Positions 53,536-62,982 of a DNA stretch of 64,000 nucleotides are shown piece by piece. How positions within the stretch are numbered: the first letter of the stretch is position 1; each line of letters begins with the position of its first letter. The notes below the pieces were generated by a model, which was given only the letters and a program-made list of their open reading frames with translations, did no database searches and was not told the DNA's origin. Source of the DNA: Sneathiella chungangensis (GTDB lineage: Bacteria; Pseudomonadota; Alphaproteobacteria; Sneathiellales; Sneathiellaceae); the NCBI RefSeq assembly GCF_009882935.1, contig NZ_WTVA01000002.1:62001-126000 (forward strand), in the 5' to 3' direction. Position numbers and translations under genes: made by a program.

Positions 53536-54606
53536 ATGACTAGGATGTTAAAACGAATTGCAAAGGTAGCAATGGCAACGCTTGTAGTTGCCGGGAGTGC
53601 CAATCTGGCATTCGCTGAAGACAAGGAAATCACTTTTAGTGGTTCTGGCGGTGTCGTCGGCAAGGTCTCAAAGGAAGTCTGGTGGGGCCCATATACGGAA
53701 GCGACGGGTATCAAAATCAATCATGTTGCCGCTGAAGCAAAGCGTATGCCTCAGCTTGAAGCAATGGTGAAATCCGGCAACGTCCTTTGGGATGCCATGG
53801 AGGTCTCTGCCTCTGATTATCCGCTTGGCGTTAAAAAAGGCCTTTTTGAGCCGATTGACTACAGCCAGGTCGATCCGGATAACCAACTTCCGGCTGACAC
53901 GCGCGAGGAATTTGGCGTTGCCTATGCGGCCTATTCCCAGGTTCTGATTGTTCGGACAGACAAGCTTCCCGAAGGCAAGAAAATGCAAAGCTGGGCCGAT
54001 TTCTGGGATGTAGAGAATTTCCCGGGACCGCGTGCTTTGCGTGGACGTGCAGAAGACAATCTGGAATTTGCCCTGCTCGCGGATGGCGTGCCGGCAGAAG
54101 ATATTTACAAGGTCCTGAGCACCAAGGAAGGCCTTGACCGCGCCTTTGCGAAAATGGATGAAATCAAGCCGCATATCACCACCTGGTGGACCAGCGGTGC
54201 ACAATCAGTTCAGCTGTTGTCTGATGGCGAAGTCTACTTCTGCCCGTCGTATAACGGTCGTATTACAACGCTTGTTTCGTCCGGTATTCCGGCAGAAATC
54301 GTCTGGAATGGCGGGGCTATGCACAAATCCTACATCGCCATTCCAAAGGGAACGAAGAAACTGAAAGAGGCGACTGAATACGTCAAGTTCAGGACGACGA
54401 GTGCTGACCGTATGCGTGAATATGTCACTCACCTGCCTTACCCGGGATGGGCGCCAGGTCTGTTCGACGGAATGGATCCAAAAATGGCGGCCAACATGCC
54501 TACTTACCCGCAGAACCAGGCCGTTCAGTTTTCCGCAAGCGCAGAATTCTGGGCAGAAAACCTGGAGGCAATCCAGGAACGCTGGACCGAGTGGCTCCTT
54601 CAGTAA
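53536..54606 (+). CDS. ABC transporter substrate-binding protein (PotD-like)
   Basis: This 356-residue periplasmic receptor begins with a Sec signal (MTRMLKRIAKVAMATLVVAGSANLAFA, cleavage after AFA). The mature protein starts EDKEITFSGSGGVVGKVSKEVWWGPY, has NLMWDAMEVSASD-like and AVHNWTS-type segments (seen as NVLWDAMEVSASDYP and ITTWWTSGAQSVQLLSDGE), and ends with a long helix. It is of the spermidine/putrescine-binding type but divergent. In context the ligand may be an aromatic or amide compound, not a polyamine. A perfect hairpin follows. Confidence 0.9.
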   Translation: MTRMLKRIAKVAMATLVVAGSANLAFAEDKEITFSGSGGVVGKVSKEVWWGPYTEATGIKINHVAAEAKRMPQLEAMVKSGNVLWDAMEVSASDYPLGVKKGLFEPIDYSQVDPDNQLPADTREEFGVAYAAYSQVLIVRTDKLPEGKKMQSWADFWDVENFPGPRALRGRAEDNLEFALLADGVPAEDIYKVLSTKEGLDRAFAKMDEIKPHITTWWTSGAQSVQLLSDGEVYFCPSYNGRITTLVSSGIPAEIVWNGGAMHKSYIAIPKGTKKLKEATEYVKFRTTSADRMREYVTHLPYPGWAPGLFDGMDPKMAANMPTYPQNQAVQFSASAEFWAENLEAIQERWTEWLLQ

Positions 54607-54620
54607 TCCACCATTGAATT

Positions 54621-54661
54621 AATCGTGTCTGGCGAAATTTTGGTAGCCGCCAGACACGATT
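54621..54661 (+). terminator. Perfect 14-bp stem-loop after the ABC binding-protein gene
   Basis: AATCGTGTCTGGCG pairs exactly with CGCCAGACACGATT around a 13-base loop, filling most of the 70-base gap before the permease. The ribosome-binding site GGAG follows immediately. The hairpin could stabilise the upstream message or attenuate permease expression. Confidence 0.65.
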
Positions 54662-54676
54662 GCAGGAGATTAAAAA

Positions 54677-55522
54677 GTGAACACTAATAGGAAGATTACG
54701 AGTACGTGGCTGCTTTGGCCGGCATTGTTCATGCTGGTGGCGTTCTTTCTCATTCCTACGTTAGATATTCTTCGGGCGAGTGTTTATGATCCTGAATTCA
54801 CAACAAAGCATTTTGTTAAATTATTTGGCAGCAACGTATATCTGGAAATTCTCTGGCGAACGATAAGGCTGTCTTTGATCGTCTCCTTGATTTGCGCGGT
54901 GATAGCGTATCCGGTTTCCTATTTCATCGTTCTGCGCCCTCGCAAACAGCAAATATTTTTTCTATTCCTGGTATTTATCCCACTTTGGATGAGCGTTCTT
55001 ATTCGCTCCTATGCCTGGATGGTTGTTCTGGGACGCGAGGGACTGATTAACGCAATCATGATCGGTCTTGGATTTACGGATCAACCGGTAAAAATGCTCT
55101 TCACCACCGGCGCGGTTTATATCGCCATGGTTCAGATATTGCTGCCGATCCAGATCGTTACCTGCTACAGCGCGATGAGCGAAATTGACTTCGATCTGAT
55201 GCGGGCGGCACGGATTCTCGGGGCAAAACCCTGGCAGGCCATTCGTCGCGTGTTCTTGCCACTAAGTCTCGACGGCACAGTCACTGGCGCCATCATTGTT
55301 TTCATGTTGTCGATGGGATTCTTCATAACGCCGGCTCTCGTCGGCGGGCGGAAGGATATCATGATGGCAAACCTGATCGAATTTCAGGTCAATCAATTGA
55401 ACTGGGGCTTTGCGGCGGCCATTTCCATTGTTCTGCTGATTGCTACGGTAATAAGCGTCTTCATCATCAAGCGCCTTGCGAAAACCCTGACGAGACGACT
55501 GGTTGGCGGAGGAAGCGCATGA
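54677..55522 (+). CDS. ABC transporter permease (first)
   Basis: This 281-residue inner-membrane protein has six helices and an EAA loop DFDLMRAARILGAKPWQAIRRVFLPLS (about 170-197). It starts with GTG preceded by GGAG. The N-terminal WLLWPALFMLVAFFLIPTLDILRASVYD is typical of PotB-like subunits. It overlaps the second permease by 4 bases. Confidence 0.9.
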   Translation: MNTNRKITSTWLLWPALFMLVAFFLIPTLDILRASVYDPEFTTKHFVKLFGSNVYLEILWRTIRLSLIVSLICAVIAYPVSYFIVLRPRKQQIFFLFLVFIPLWMSVLIRSYAWMVVLGREGLINAIMIGLGFTDQPVKMLFTTGAVYIAMVQILLPIQIVTCYSAMSEIDFDLMRAARILGAKPWQAIRRVFLPLSLDGTVTGAIIVFMLSMGFFITPALVGGRKDIMMANLIEFQVNQLNWGFAAAISIVLLIATVISVFIIKRLAKTLTRRLVGGGSA

Positions 55523-56322
55523 ACAAGAAACCATTCAATCTGTCGAAGCTGATTCTCACGGGTTATTTCTTTGTCGTAATCCTCTATCTGGTCTTTCCGA
55601 TTTTTATCGTTATTCCGATTTCGTTCAGCAACAATCCTTTCTTGCGCTTCCCGCCCAGTAATCTCGGTGTGTTTTGGTATGAAACATATTTCAGTGATTC
55701 CGGATGGGTCGAAGCGACACTGCTGTCGTTGAAAGTTGCATTGCTCGCCTGTGCGATATCAACCCTTGTCGGGACAATGGCGGTGCTTGTTCTTGAGCGA
55801 AAGGCATTGCGATCGAAAAACTTGCTGACCTATTTCATTACCTCGCCGATCATCGTACCGCACATCTTTATTTCGCTAGGGATGTTCATTTTCGCGATAC
55901 GACTGGGCATTGAAGATAATGCAATAACATTGGCATTCGCCCATGCCACGATTGCATTTCCCTTCGTCGTTCTGATTGTAGGGGCGAGCCATCGTCAATT
56001 GGACCCGACATTCGAACGCGCGGCCCGTGTACTTGGGGCCGGGCCTGTGCGCGCCTTTTTCTCCGCAGCATTTCCGAGCCTTTTGCCGGGCATAGTGGCT
56101 GCCGCGGTCTTCTCATTCTTTGTTTCCTTCGACGAACTCATCATTGCGGAATTCATGATGAGCGGGCAACAGACACTGCCCATGCGGATTTGGGCGGACC
56201 TGAAACTCGAAATGCGTCCGACAATTGCCGCCGTTTCCAGCATCCTTATCGTTGCCTCAATCATTGGTATGGGGGCTGCGGAAATATTGCGGCGGCGCAG
56301 CGTCAACATGTCAAACAACTAG
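55519..56322 (+). CDS. ABC transporter permease (second)
   Basis: This 267-residue permease has six helices. Family features are the N-terminal LVFPIFIVIPISFSNNPFLRFPP, and the EAA loop TFERAARVLGAGPVRAFFSAAFPSLLPG (about 165-192), followed by FDELIIAEFMMSGQQTLPMRIW. It starts at ATGA with the previous gene. It pairs with the first permease to form the channel; the enoyl-CoA hydratase starts 39 bases after. Confidence 0.9.
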   Translation: MNKKPFNLSKLILTGYFFVVILYLVFPIFIVIPISFSNNPFLRFPPSNLGVFWYETYFSDSGWVEATLLSLKVALLACAISTLVGTMAVLVLERKALRSKNLLTYFITSPIIVPHIFISLGMFIFAIRLGIEDNAITLAFAHATIAFPFVVLIVGASHRQLDPTFERAARVLGAGPVRAFFSAAFPSLLPGIVAAAVFSFFVSFDELIIAEFMMSGQQTLPMRIWADLKLEMRPTIAAVSSILIVASIIGMGAAEILRRRSVNMSNN

Positions 56323-56361
56323 CCAGAAAAACCAAAACCAACCAGAAAAGTGAGTATCTAA

Positions 56362-57165
56362 ATGCCTGTAAAATATGAAAAAGTGGGAAATGTAGCTGTC
56401 TTTACGTTTGAAAATGGCAAGGTCAACCAGATTACGCCGCCGATGCATAAAGAGCTTTATGATTACATGGAGGAGTTCCTCAAAGATTCCAGTATTCATG
56501 CAGGTGTTCTCACCGGTGCAGGCACACAAGCTTTCAGCGGTGGAGACGACATTAAGAATAATTGGAGTAAGGACAGCCTTCATGAAACGTTGGTTGCGCA
56601 TTTCCAGCGCTCAACGGATGAAAGCGCCAACTCGCGCCCTGGGTGGGAACGAGATATGCGCACAATTGACAGATACAAGCCAATTGTCGGCGCACTAAAT
56701 GGCCCGGCTCTGGGTATGGCATTTATTTATTCAATTCTCTTGATGGATATTCGCATCGCGTCTCCAAACGCATGGTTTGGGTTGCCGGAAATTAAATATG
56801 GAATGGGTGGTGCCGGTGCCGCGACACAATTGTGGCGGCATTTGCCTCCGGCGATTGCAATGTCGATGGTTCTGGAAGGAGAGCCCCTGTCAATTGAAGA
56901 CGCCCACAAGTTCGGATTGGTGAACGAGATCGTTGACCAGGACAAATTGATGCCGCGAGCAATGGAAATTGCGGAAAAAATTGCGTCCTATCCGCCGATA
57001 GCAGTTCGGGTGGAAATGGAAGGCTTCTATCGCAGCATGGACATGTCCAAGCGCGATACGCATGGTTACATGAGCCATCTCTATCGACTGCAGCGCGCCG
57101 CGTATCTGACGGGTGAAAATGTGAGCGGAACACCGCTTGATCCCAATGCGCCAGAGCAGAATTAG
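56362..57165 (+). CDS. Enoyl-CoA hydratase/isomerase family protein
   Basis: This 267-residue crotonase acts on acyl-CoA thioesters. Oxyanion-hole segments are TQAFSGGDDIKN (about 55-66) and NGPALGMAFIY (about 113). The first catalytic Glu is kept (E143 in FGLPEIKYGMGG), but the second position, Glu in classical hydratases (AMEMVLTG), is Ser168 (AMSMVLEG). That points to an isomerase, hydrolase or other specialised member. It sits between the transporter and the acyl-CoA ligase genes, so its substrate is probably the CoA ester made by that ligase. Confidence 0.88.
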   Translation: MPVKYEKVGNVAVFTFENGKVNQITPPMHKELYDYMEEFLKDSSIHAGVLTGAGTQAFSGGDDIKNNWSKDSLHETLVAHFQRSTDESANSRPGWERDMRTIDRYKPIVGALNGPALGMAFIYSILLMDIRIASPNAWFGLPEIKYGMGGAGAATQLWRHLPPAIAMSMVLEGEPLSIEDAHKFGLVNEIVDQDKLMPRAMEIAEKIASYPPIAVRVEMEGFYRSMDMSKRDTHGYMSHLYRLQRAAYLTGENVSGTPLDPNAPEQN

Positions 57166-57221
57166 GACTGAACAATCCGGCAATTTCAACACAGCAAACT
57201 GAGAATGTTAATAGGTTCGAA

Positions 57222-58850
57222 ATGATAAATGATAGTGGACATAAAGGGATGGCGGAAGTCCATCGTCTGGCGGCAGAAATTGATTTTCCGGAAACACTTG
57301 GCGCGTTTGTTCGCGAACGCGCCAATACGCTGGGAGATCAGGTTCTTGGCAATTATTTTGATGATGGCGAAAAGCTTACCTATCGTGGCCTCGATCAATC
57401 TGCGGACCGTTTGGCGGGCAGTTTGCTGGCGCTTGGCGTAAGAAAAGGAACGCATGTCTCCGTGATGCTTCCAAACGTCAACGAATTTGTCATCAGCTGG
57501 ATCGCCCTCGGGCGAATTGGCGCTGTCATGGTGCCGACAAATGTCGCTTATACTGGCGCGGAGCTGCATTTTGTCCTTGCCGACAGTGATGCGCAGTTCA
57601 TGATTATTGATTCCGGTTTTCTGGATCGTCTGGACAATATGCCCGACTGGCCGCCACTGCTTGCCCGGGACAGAATAATTGTTCGCGGAGAAACGCCCGA
57701 AGGACATCTTAACTGGCAGGAATTGCATGATAATGGTCCAGAAGAATTCGTGGCGCCGTCCCGCGTGACGTCAACGGATCTTATAAATCTGCAATATACG
57801 TCCGGCACCACCGGTTTTCCCAAAGGATGTATGCTGACGCATGAATACTGGATCCTGCTTGCTCATTGTGCGGCATTGCAAAGGGGACGGCCGTACCAGA
57901 TCAAGCAAACACTGATTTGGGCGCCGTTCTTCTATATGGATGGGCAGTGGCAATTCCTGATGACGATGTGTTTGGGCGGCACCGCTCACATCGCCTCACG
58001 CATGAGCCTGACGAATTTCTTCGATTGGCTCATTGATTTCGAAATAGAATATTGCGCTTTTCCAGAACCCGCGCTTGCCAGATTTCCGCCGTCGGAAAAG
58101 GACAAGCTCATTAAGCTGAAATATGTCAATGCCTTTGGTTGGCGCGGTGATGCGAATGTCGAAATCGAGAAGCGTTTCAACCTTGTCGCCCGGAATACCT
58201 TCGGGATGACAGAGATCGGCAGCGGTATTTCCTTGCCAGCCGAGGCAAGCCATATGGCAGGGTCAGAGACTTGCGGATTGCCGTCTCCCTTTCGTGAAGT
58301 GCGTATTGTCGACGAAGAAGGCAATGATGTCCCGCAAGGGGAGCCAGGAGAACTTTGGGTTTCCGGTCCGGCCATATTGTGGGGATATTACAAACGACCC
58401 GAAGCGAACGCTGAAAGTTTCCGCGGGAAATGGTTCCGTACGGGCGACATTTTTCAACAGGACGAAAACGGCTACTATTATATCGTCGGCCGGATAAAGG
58501 ACATGATCAAGCGGGCAGGGGAGAATATTTCTGCGCGTGAGGTCGAAGCTGTGCTGCGTGGCATGGATGAAATCGAAGAGGCCGCGGCCCTCTCCGTGCC
58601 CGATCCAATGCGGCGTGAAGAAGTTAAGGTTTATATTATGCTTCGGGAAGGGGTGACAGCAGAAGATTGCCCGCCAGAGAAAATCATTGCGCATTGCGGA
58701 CAACATTTGGCTGATTTCAAAGTTCCCCGCTATTACGCGTATGTCGATGAATTTCCACGTACGCCAACGGGCAAGATCGCGAAGAATAAAATGCGCGATG
58801 GCGATTTACGCGAGAATTCATTCGACCGGGTCGACAATATTTGGCGATAG
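57222..58850 (+). CDS. Acyl-CoA synthetase (AMP-binding, CaiC-like)
   Basis: This 542-residue enzyme activates a carboxylic acid to its CoA thioester with ATP. Core motifs are LQYTSGTTGFPKGCMLTH (AMP/ATP loop, about 190), FGMTEIGSG (about 330), the WVSGPAILWGYYKRPEANAESF region, the Asp in RTGDIFQQDENGYYYIVGRIKDMIKRAGENISAREVE (about 415-450), and the terminal Lys in PRTPTGKIAKNKMR that completes adenylation. It is the last gene of the importer operon. With the hydratase and the divergent amidohydrolase, it outlines a CoA-dependent route for the imported compound. Confidence 0.92.
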   Translation: MINDSGHKGMAEVHRLAAEIDFPETLGAFVRERANTLGDQVLGNYFDDGEKLTYRGLDQSADRLAGSLLALGVRKGTHVSVMLPNVNEFVISWIALGRIGAVMVPTNVAYTGAELHFVLADSDAQFMIIDSGFLDRLDNMPDWPPLLARDRIIVRGETPEGHLNWQELHDNGPEEFVAPSRVTSTDLINLQYTSGTTGFPKGCMLTHEYWILLAHCAALQRGRPYQIKQTLIWAPFFYMDGQWQFLMTMCLGGTAHIASRMSLTNFFDWLIDFEIEYCAFPEPALARFPPSEKDKLIKLKYVNAFGWRGDANVEIEKRFNLVARNTFGMTEIGSGISLPAEASHMAGSETCGLPSPFREVRIVDEEGNDVPQGEPGELWVSGPAILWGYYKRPEANAESFRGKWFRTGDIFQQDENGYYYIVGRIKDMIKRAGENISAREVEAVLRGMDEIEEAAALSVPDPMRREEVKVYIMLREGVTAEDCPPEKIIAHCGQHLADFKVPRYYAYVDEFPRTPTGKIAKNKMRDGDLRENSFDRVDNIWR

Positions 58851-59077
58851 GCGTTGTCATATTAGCTTCCATTCGGCGCGGATAATTCTCGGCGAAGGCA
58901 TTACGGCAGCATATCAATTCGTAAGTTCTAACTGCGGACAATCTGTTCTGTGCGGTCCTGTTCCCAACGGGATGCTTTACGGATTGCACGCGAATTGATA
59001 GGCTGTGTCTCGCGCAAATCTTGACGGTTGCTGACCGTCAAACAGATTTTGCAAATCGGGAAGGTAGGATAGTTATC

Positions 59078-59830
59078 ATGCAACGGATGAAACTCTTTGC
59101 GATCCTGCTGTCTGGCCTGTTATTGGGTGCGTCGATCCCCGGATATGCTGATGAGAACGACAGTGATTACGACATTGCGATTGATCTCGCGACAATGCTG
59201 CAATCCGCCCGTTCCGTGATCGGTGAAAATCAGGAATTGATAAACAACCCTGCGATCGGCGACAAGGGCCTGACCGGCGCGGTCGTTCAGGCGCGGGCCA
59301 TTGAGAAATTCACGAAGGCGAAGGGCGGTGTGGCGCCGGACCTTCAATCGGATGATCTTAAAAGCCGATTGCTCCGCGCTCAGGTGGAGGCAATCTCCCA
59401 TGTGGTGCAGGAAAATCAGGATACCATCAATCAGCCGGATGTTGCCTTCAAGGGGTTCGTTCCCGCGGTCTTCGCCCGTCTGGTGAACGAGGAATTTAAG
59501 CACAAAATGGGGGAGGAGGCTGAAATCAAGGTCACCGCCCCACCGGAGTTGATCCGCAATCGCAAGGCGCGTCCCGATGACTGGGAAATTGAGGCCATTC
59601 GCAACGACCTCTCGTCGCCGGACTGGAAAACGGGCGCCGTTTTCTCTGCGGTCGCGGAAAAGGATGGCCGTCCGGCCTTTCGCGTCCTGGTGCCGGAATA
59701 TTACGGTGAGGGTTGCCTCGCCTGTCACGGCTCGCCAAAGGGAGAGCTGGACGTCACCGGCTATCCAAAGGAAGGGGGCAAAGTCGGCGATCTCGGTGGT
59801 GTTATCAGTGTGACGCTATATCGTAAATGA
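59078..59830 (+). CDS. DUF3365 (Tll0287-like) periplasmic protein with haem c motif
   Basis: This 250-residue protein has a signal peptide (MQRMKLFAILLSGLLLGASIPGYA) and a Tll0287-like/DUF3365 domain. Near the C-terminus is CLACH at 213-217, a covalent haem c site. The domain is related in fold to PAS-like sensor domains and often occurs as the input part of kinases and phosphatases. The ATG at 59078 is chosen because the signal peptide follows directly. It lies 27 bases before a hybrid histidine kinase, so it probably reports redox state, NO or O2 to that kinase. Confidence 0.88.
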   Translation: MQRMKLFAILLSGLLLGASIPGYADENDSDYDIAIDLATMLQSARSVIGENQELINNPAIGDKGLTGAVVQARAIEKFTKAKGGVAPDLQSDDLKSRLLRAQVEAISHVVQENQDTINQPDVAFKGFVPAVFARLVNEEFKHKMGEEAEIKVTAPPELIRNRKARPDDWEIEAIRNDLSSPDWKTGAVFSAVAEKDGRPAFRVLVPEYYGEGCLACHGSPKGELDVTGYPKEGGKVGDLGGVISVTLYRK

Positions 59831-59857
59831 CGCTGCCTTCGTGAAAGCGGTTACCAG

Positions 59858-62608
59858 ATGAGCAATTTATCCATTCTGACACGGCTTTCAATCCTGAGCG
59901 TGGCGCTGCTGGTGATACTTGTCGGATCCAACCTGTTTCTTAGCAACCGTCTGACGCAAAATGCCGAGACAATCGCGCTGGAAGCAGAGGTTGTCAGCCG
60001 GATGACCACCGCGAATGCGGCGAGCAAATCCTTTGGCGATCTGAAGTTCTGGCTTGCGGATCTCGCGGTCAGCCTGCTCACCCTGTCGGAGCGGAATGCC
60101 GAAGCGGCGCGCACCTCCCTGATGGAAAGCCTTGGGAAGATAGAGGAATATGAGCCGGAACGAGTTGCCCTGATCAATCAGGAGCTTGACCTGCTGATGA
60201 AGGAGGCGTTGCTCGCCGTCGATGCCTATACGGATAATCGCCGGGTTATCGGTAATTCTCTGATGGCGAAAACGCGGGTTCATATCCAAACGATTGACAA
60301 TCATCTGTCTGAGATCGTCAGCCGGCTGGAGGCGGAATCTCTGGCCCAGAGCCGCGCCGGTCTTACCTCGGCGCGCGAGACTGTGAATCTGTCCCTCTAT
60401 ATCATCGCGGGTGCAACGCTTGTCGGCTTGTTGCTGACGGTTCTCGTGCTTCGCTCGATCCGGACGCCGCTCATGCGTCTTGTTGCCGCCATGCGCTCGA
60501 TCACCAAGGGGGATCATCAGGTAGCGATCCCGCCTGCGGGCCGCGATGAAATCGGCGAGATGACCCGCACCTTGACTCTGTTCCGCGATAGCCTGATCGA
60601 GCGGGACCGTCTCGCACAGGAACGAGAGGACGCGCAGGCCGAAGCGAGACTCGCGCAGGAGAAGTTACTCGAAGCGATCGAGGCCGTGACCGACGCCTTC
60701 GCTCTATATGACGCCGATGACCGCCTAATCGTCAGCAACAGCAAATACCGCGAAATGTATAATTATCTCGGCTTGTCGATTGAAAAGGGGATTAGCTACG
60801 AGACAATCATCTCCGCTGCGGTGGAGAAGAAGATGATCGTCGCGGCGCAGGCGAATGCGGACCAATGGCTGAAGGAACGGATCGAACGGCACCGCAACCC
60901 GACCGGACCGTATGAGCATCTGCGTGCCGACGGCCAGTGGCTGCGCATTAACGAACAGAAGACCACGGACGGCGGCATTGTCGGTGTCTTCACGGACATC
61001 ACCGAAGCCAAGGCGCGCGAAACGGAACTTGGCGAGATGGTGGACCGGCTGGCCGAGGCGCGGGATGTCGCGATGAAGGCGACCAAAACCAAGAGCCAGT
61101 TCCTTGCCAATATGAGCCATGAACTCCGCACCCCGCTCAACGCGGTGATCGGCATTACCGAAATGCTGGAGGAAGATGCCATCGACGATGGGGACGAAGA
61201 CTTGATCGAACCCCTGCAGCGGATCAGCCGGGCCGGCAAGCATCTGCTGAAGCTGATTAACGACATCCTCGACCTGTCCAAGATCGAGGCGGGCAAGATG
61301 GAACTTCATGTGGAGAAGTTTGATCTTGCGTCCGTGGTCCGGGAATGCGTTGACATGGCGGAACCGCTGACAACGCCGAACAACAACCGCATAGAGGTGA
61401 CGCTGCCCGATAACCTGCCGCAGATGGTGTCCGATGTAACGCGGGTACGCCAGGTCATCTTCAACCTTGTCAGCAACGCCTGCAAATTCACCGAGAATGG
61501 CACCGTTGGTATTACCGTCCACCAAGATACGGATGGCAGCGTTGAAATTGCCGTCTCGGATACCGGCATCGGGATGACGCCCGAGCAGTTGGAACGCCTG
61601 TTCAGCGATTTTTCCCAGGCCGATTCCTCGACGACCCGAAAATATGGAGGCACTGGACTTGGCCTCGCCATATCCCAGCGGTTCTGTCGGATGATGGGCG
61701 GCGATGTGACCGTTGAGAGTGTGCCCGGAACCGGATCAGTCTTCCGCGTGCGCCTGCCCCTTGAAATCCCGGCACGATTGGAGACTGAGGAGATCGACAG
61801 CGAATTGCTTCCCCGTCTATCGGTGAGCGGCGATCCGGGCTCCGACGTCGTGCTGGTCGTGGATGATGATCCCGTGGCCCGCGACATATTGCGTAAATTT
61901 CTGGAGACAGAGGGCTATGCGGTGGCGACGGCCAGCAATGGGGAGGAAGGACTGGTACAAGCGCGCAAACTCCGTCCGGCGCTAATCACCCTCGATGTGG
62001 TGATGCCCGGTAAGGACGGTTGGAGCCTGCTTCAGGATTTGAAGGATGATGCCGAACTGAGAGAAATTCCGGTGCTGATGGTCTCCATCGTCGATGACAA
62101 GCACAAAGGCTTCTCGCTTGGCGTCGCCGATTACATGACCAAGCCGGTCGACCGGAAGCGATTGCTCACGCTGCTGGAACGTTACAAGCTGAACGGCAGC
62201 GGCGGCAATGTGCTCATTGTTGAGGATGATGGCGCCACCCGCCAGCTGATGCGCCGGATATTCGTGAGCGAGGGCTGGCGCGTGCGCGAGGCGGTGAACG
62301 GCCGGACCGGGCTGGAACTGGTCCGAAATGCCATCCCCGACCTCATCCTGCTTGATCTGATCATGCCGGAAATGGATGGCTTTGAATTTGTTGATGCCAT
62401 CAAGTCTATTCCCGAGGCGCGGGGTGTGCCGGTTGTGGTGATCACCGGCGCGGATCTGTCGGATGAGGATCGACGTCGGCTCAATGGCGGGGTTAAGCAG
62501 ATTATCCAGAAATCCGCGGATGGAACGCCGTCGTTCCTGGATGAAGTGCGCCGCTATGTTGGACGCCATCTCGCTACCCAATCCTCCCAGACCGGAGAAG
62601 CAGAATGA
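59858..62608 (+). CDS. Hybrid sensor histidine kinase with two receiver domains
   Basis: This 916-residue kinase has a membrane helix (about 8-28), a periplasmic helical part, a second helix (about 178-198), a HAMP domain (about 200-250), a PAS domain (about 270-390), the dimerisation/phosphoacceptor helix with H421 ([13 protein letters not shown]), an ATPase domain (N540, DTGIG at 568-572, GGTGLGL at 597-603), and two receiver domains with phospho-Asp at D713 and D833. Receiver 1 has D669/D670 and K762; receiver 2 has E789/D790. It overlaps the next response regulator by 4 bases. Confidence 0.93.
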   Translation: MSNLSILTRLSILSVALLVILVGSNLFLSNRLTQNAETIALEAEVVSRMTTANAASKSFGDLKFWLADLAVSLLTLSERNAEAARTSLMESLGKIEEYEPERVALINQELDLLMKEALLAVDAYTDNRRVIGNSLMAKTRVHIQTIDNHLSEIVSRLEAESLAQSRAGLTSARETVNLSLYIIAGATLVGLLLTVLVLRSIRTPLMRLVAAMRSITKGDHQVAIPPAGRDEIGEMTRTLTLFRDSLIERDRLAQEREDAQAEARLAQEKLLEAIEAVTDAFALYDADDRLIVSNSKYREMYNYLGLSIEKGISYETIISAAVEKKMIVAAQANADQWLKERIERHRNPTGPYEHLRADGQWLRINEQKTTDGGIVGVFTDITEAKARETELGEMVDRLAEARDVAMKATKTKSQFLANMSHELRTPLNAVIGITEMLEEDAIDDGDEDLIEPLQRISRAGKHLLKLINDILDLSKIEAGKMELHVEKFDLASVVRECVDMAEPLTTPNNNRIEVTLPDNLPQMVSDVTRVRQVIFNLVSNACKFTENGTVGITVHQDTDGSVEIAVSDTGIGMTPEQLERLFSDFSQADSSTTRKYGGTGLGLAISQRFCRMMGGDVTVESVPGTGSVFRVRLPLEIPARLETEEIDSELLPRLSVSGDPGSDVVLVVDDDPVARDILRKFLETEGYAVATASNGEEGLVQARKLRPALITLDVVMPGKDGWSLLQDLKDDAELREIPVLMVSIVDDKHKGFSLGVADYMTKPVDRKRLLTLLERYKLNGSGGNVLIVEDDGATRQLMRRIFVSEGWRVREAVNGRTGLELVRNAIPDLILLDLIMPEMDGFEFVDAIKSIPEARGVPVVVITGADLSDEDRRRLNGGVKQIIQKSADGTPSFLDEVRRYVGRHLATQSSQTGEAE

Positions 62609-62982
62609 CTAAAATCCTCTATGTCGAAGACAACGAGGACAATATCTACATGTTGTCGCGTCGCCTGAAGCGCAAAGGGTTCGAGGTGGTGACCGCCGGG
62701 GATGGCGCGGCCGGGATCGAGGCGGCGAAACGCGAGAGGCCGGCGCTGATCCTGATGGATCTGAGCCTCCCGGTCATGGATGGATGGGAGGCGACCCGTC
62801 AGCTTAAATCCAATGGCGAGACGAAAGCCATTCCGGTCATCGCGCTTTCGGCCCATGCGCTGGAAGGGGAGCGGGAGAAGGCGCTGGCGGCTGGCTGCGA
62901 TGATTTTGATACCAAGCCGGTCGAGTTTGCCCGTCTGTTGGGCAAGATACAGCATTATCTGGAAGGGGGTGAGACATCGTGA
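62605..62982 (+). CDS. Single-domain response regulator
   Basis: This 125-residue receiver protein has the acidic pair E8/D9, the phospho-acceptor D52 ([13 protein letters not shown]), switch Ser82 and K104 (DTKPV). It has no output domain, so it should act as a phosphotransfer intermediate or bind a target protein. Similar to DivK/CheY-type proteins that follow hybrid kinases. It starts inside the kinase stop (ATGA) and overlaps the next gene by 4 bases (GTGA). Confidence 0.93.
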   Translation: MTKILYVEDNEDNIYMLSRRLKRKGFEVVTAGDGAAGIEAAKRERPALILMDLSLPVMDGWEATRQLKSNGETKAIPVIALSAHALEGEREKALAAGCDDFDTKPVEFARLLGKIQHYLEGGETS

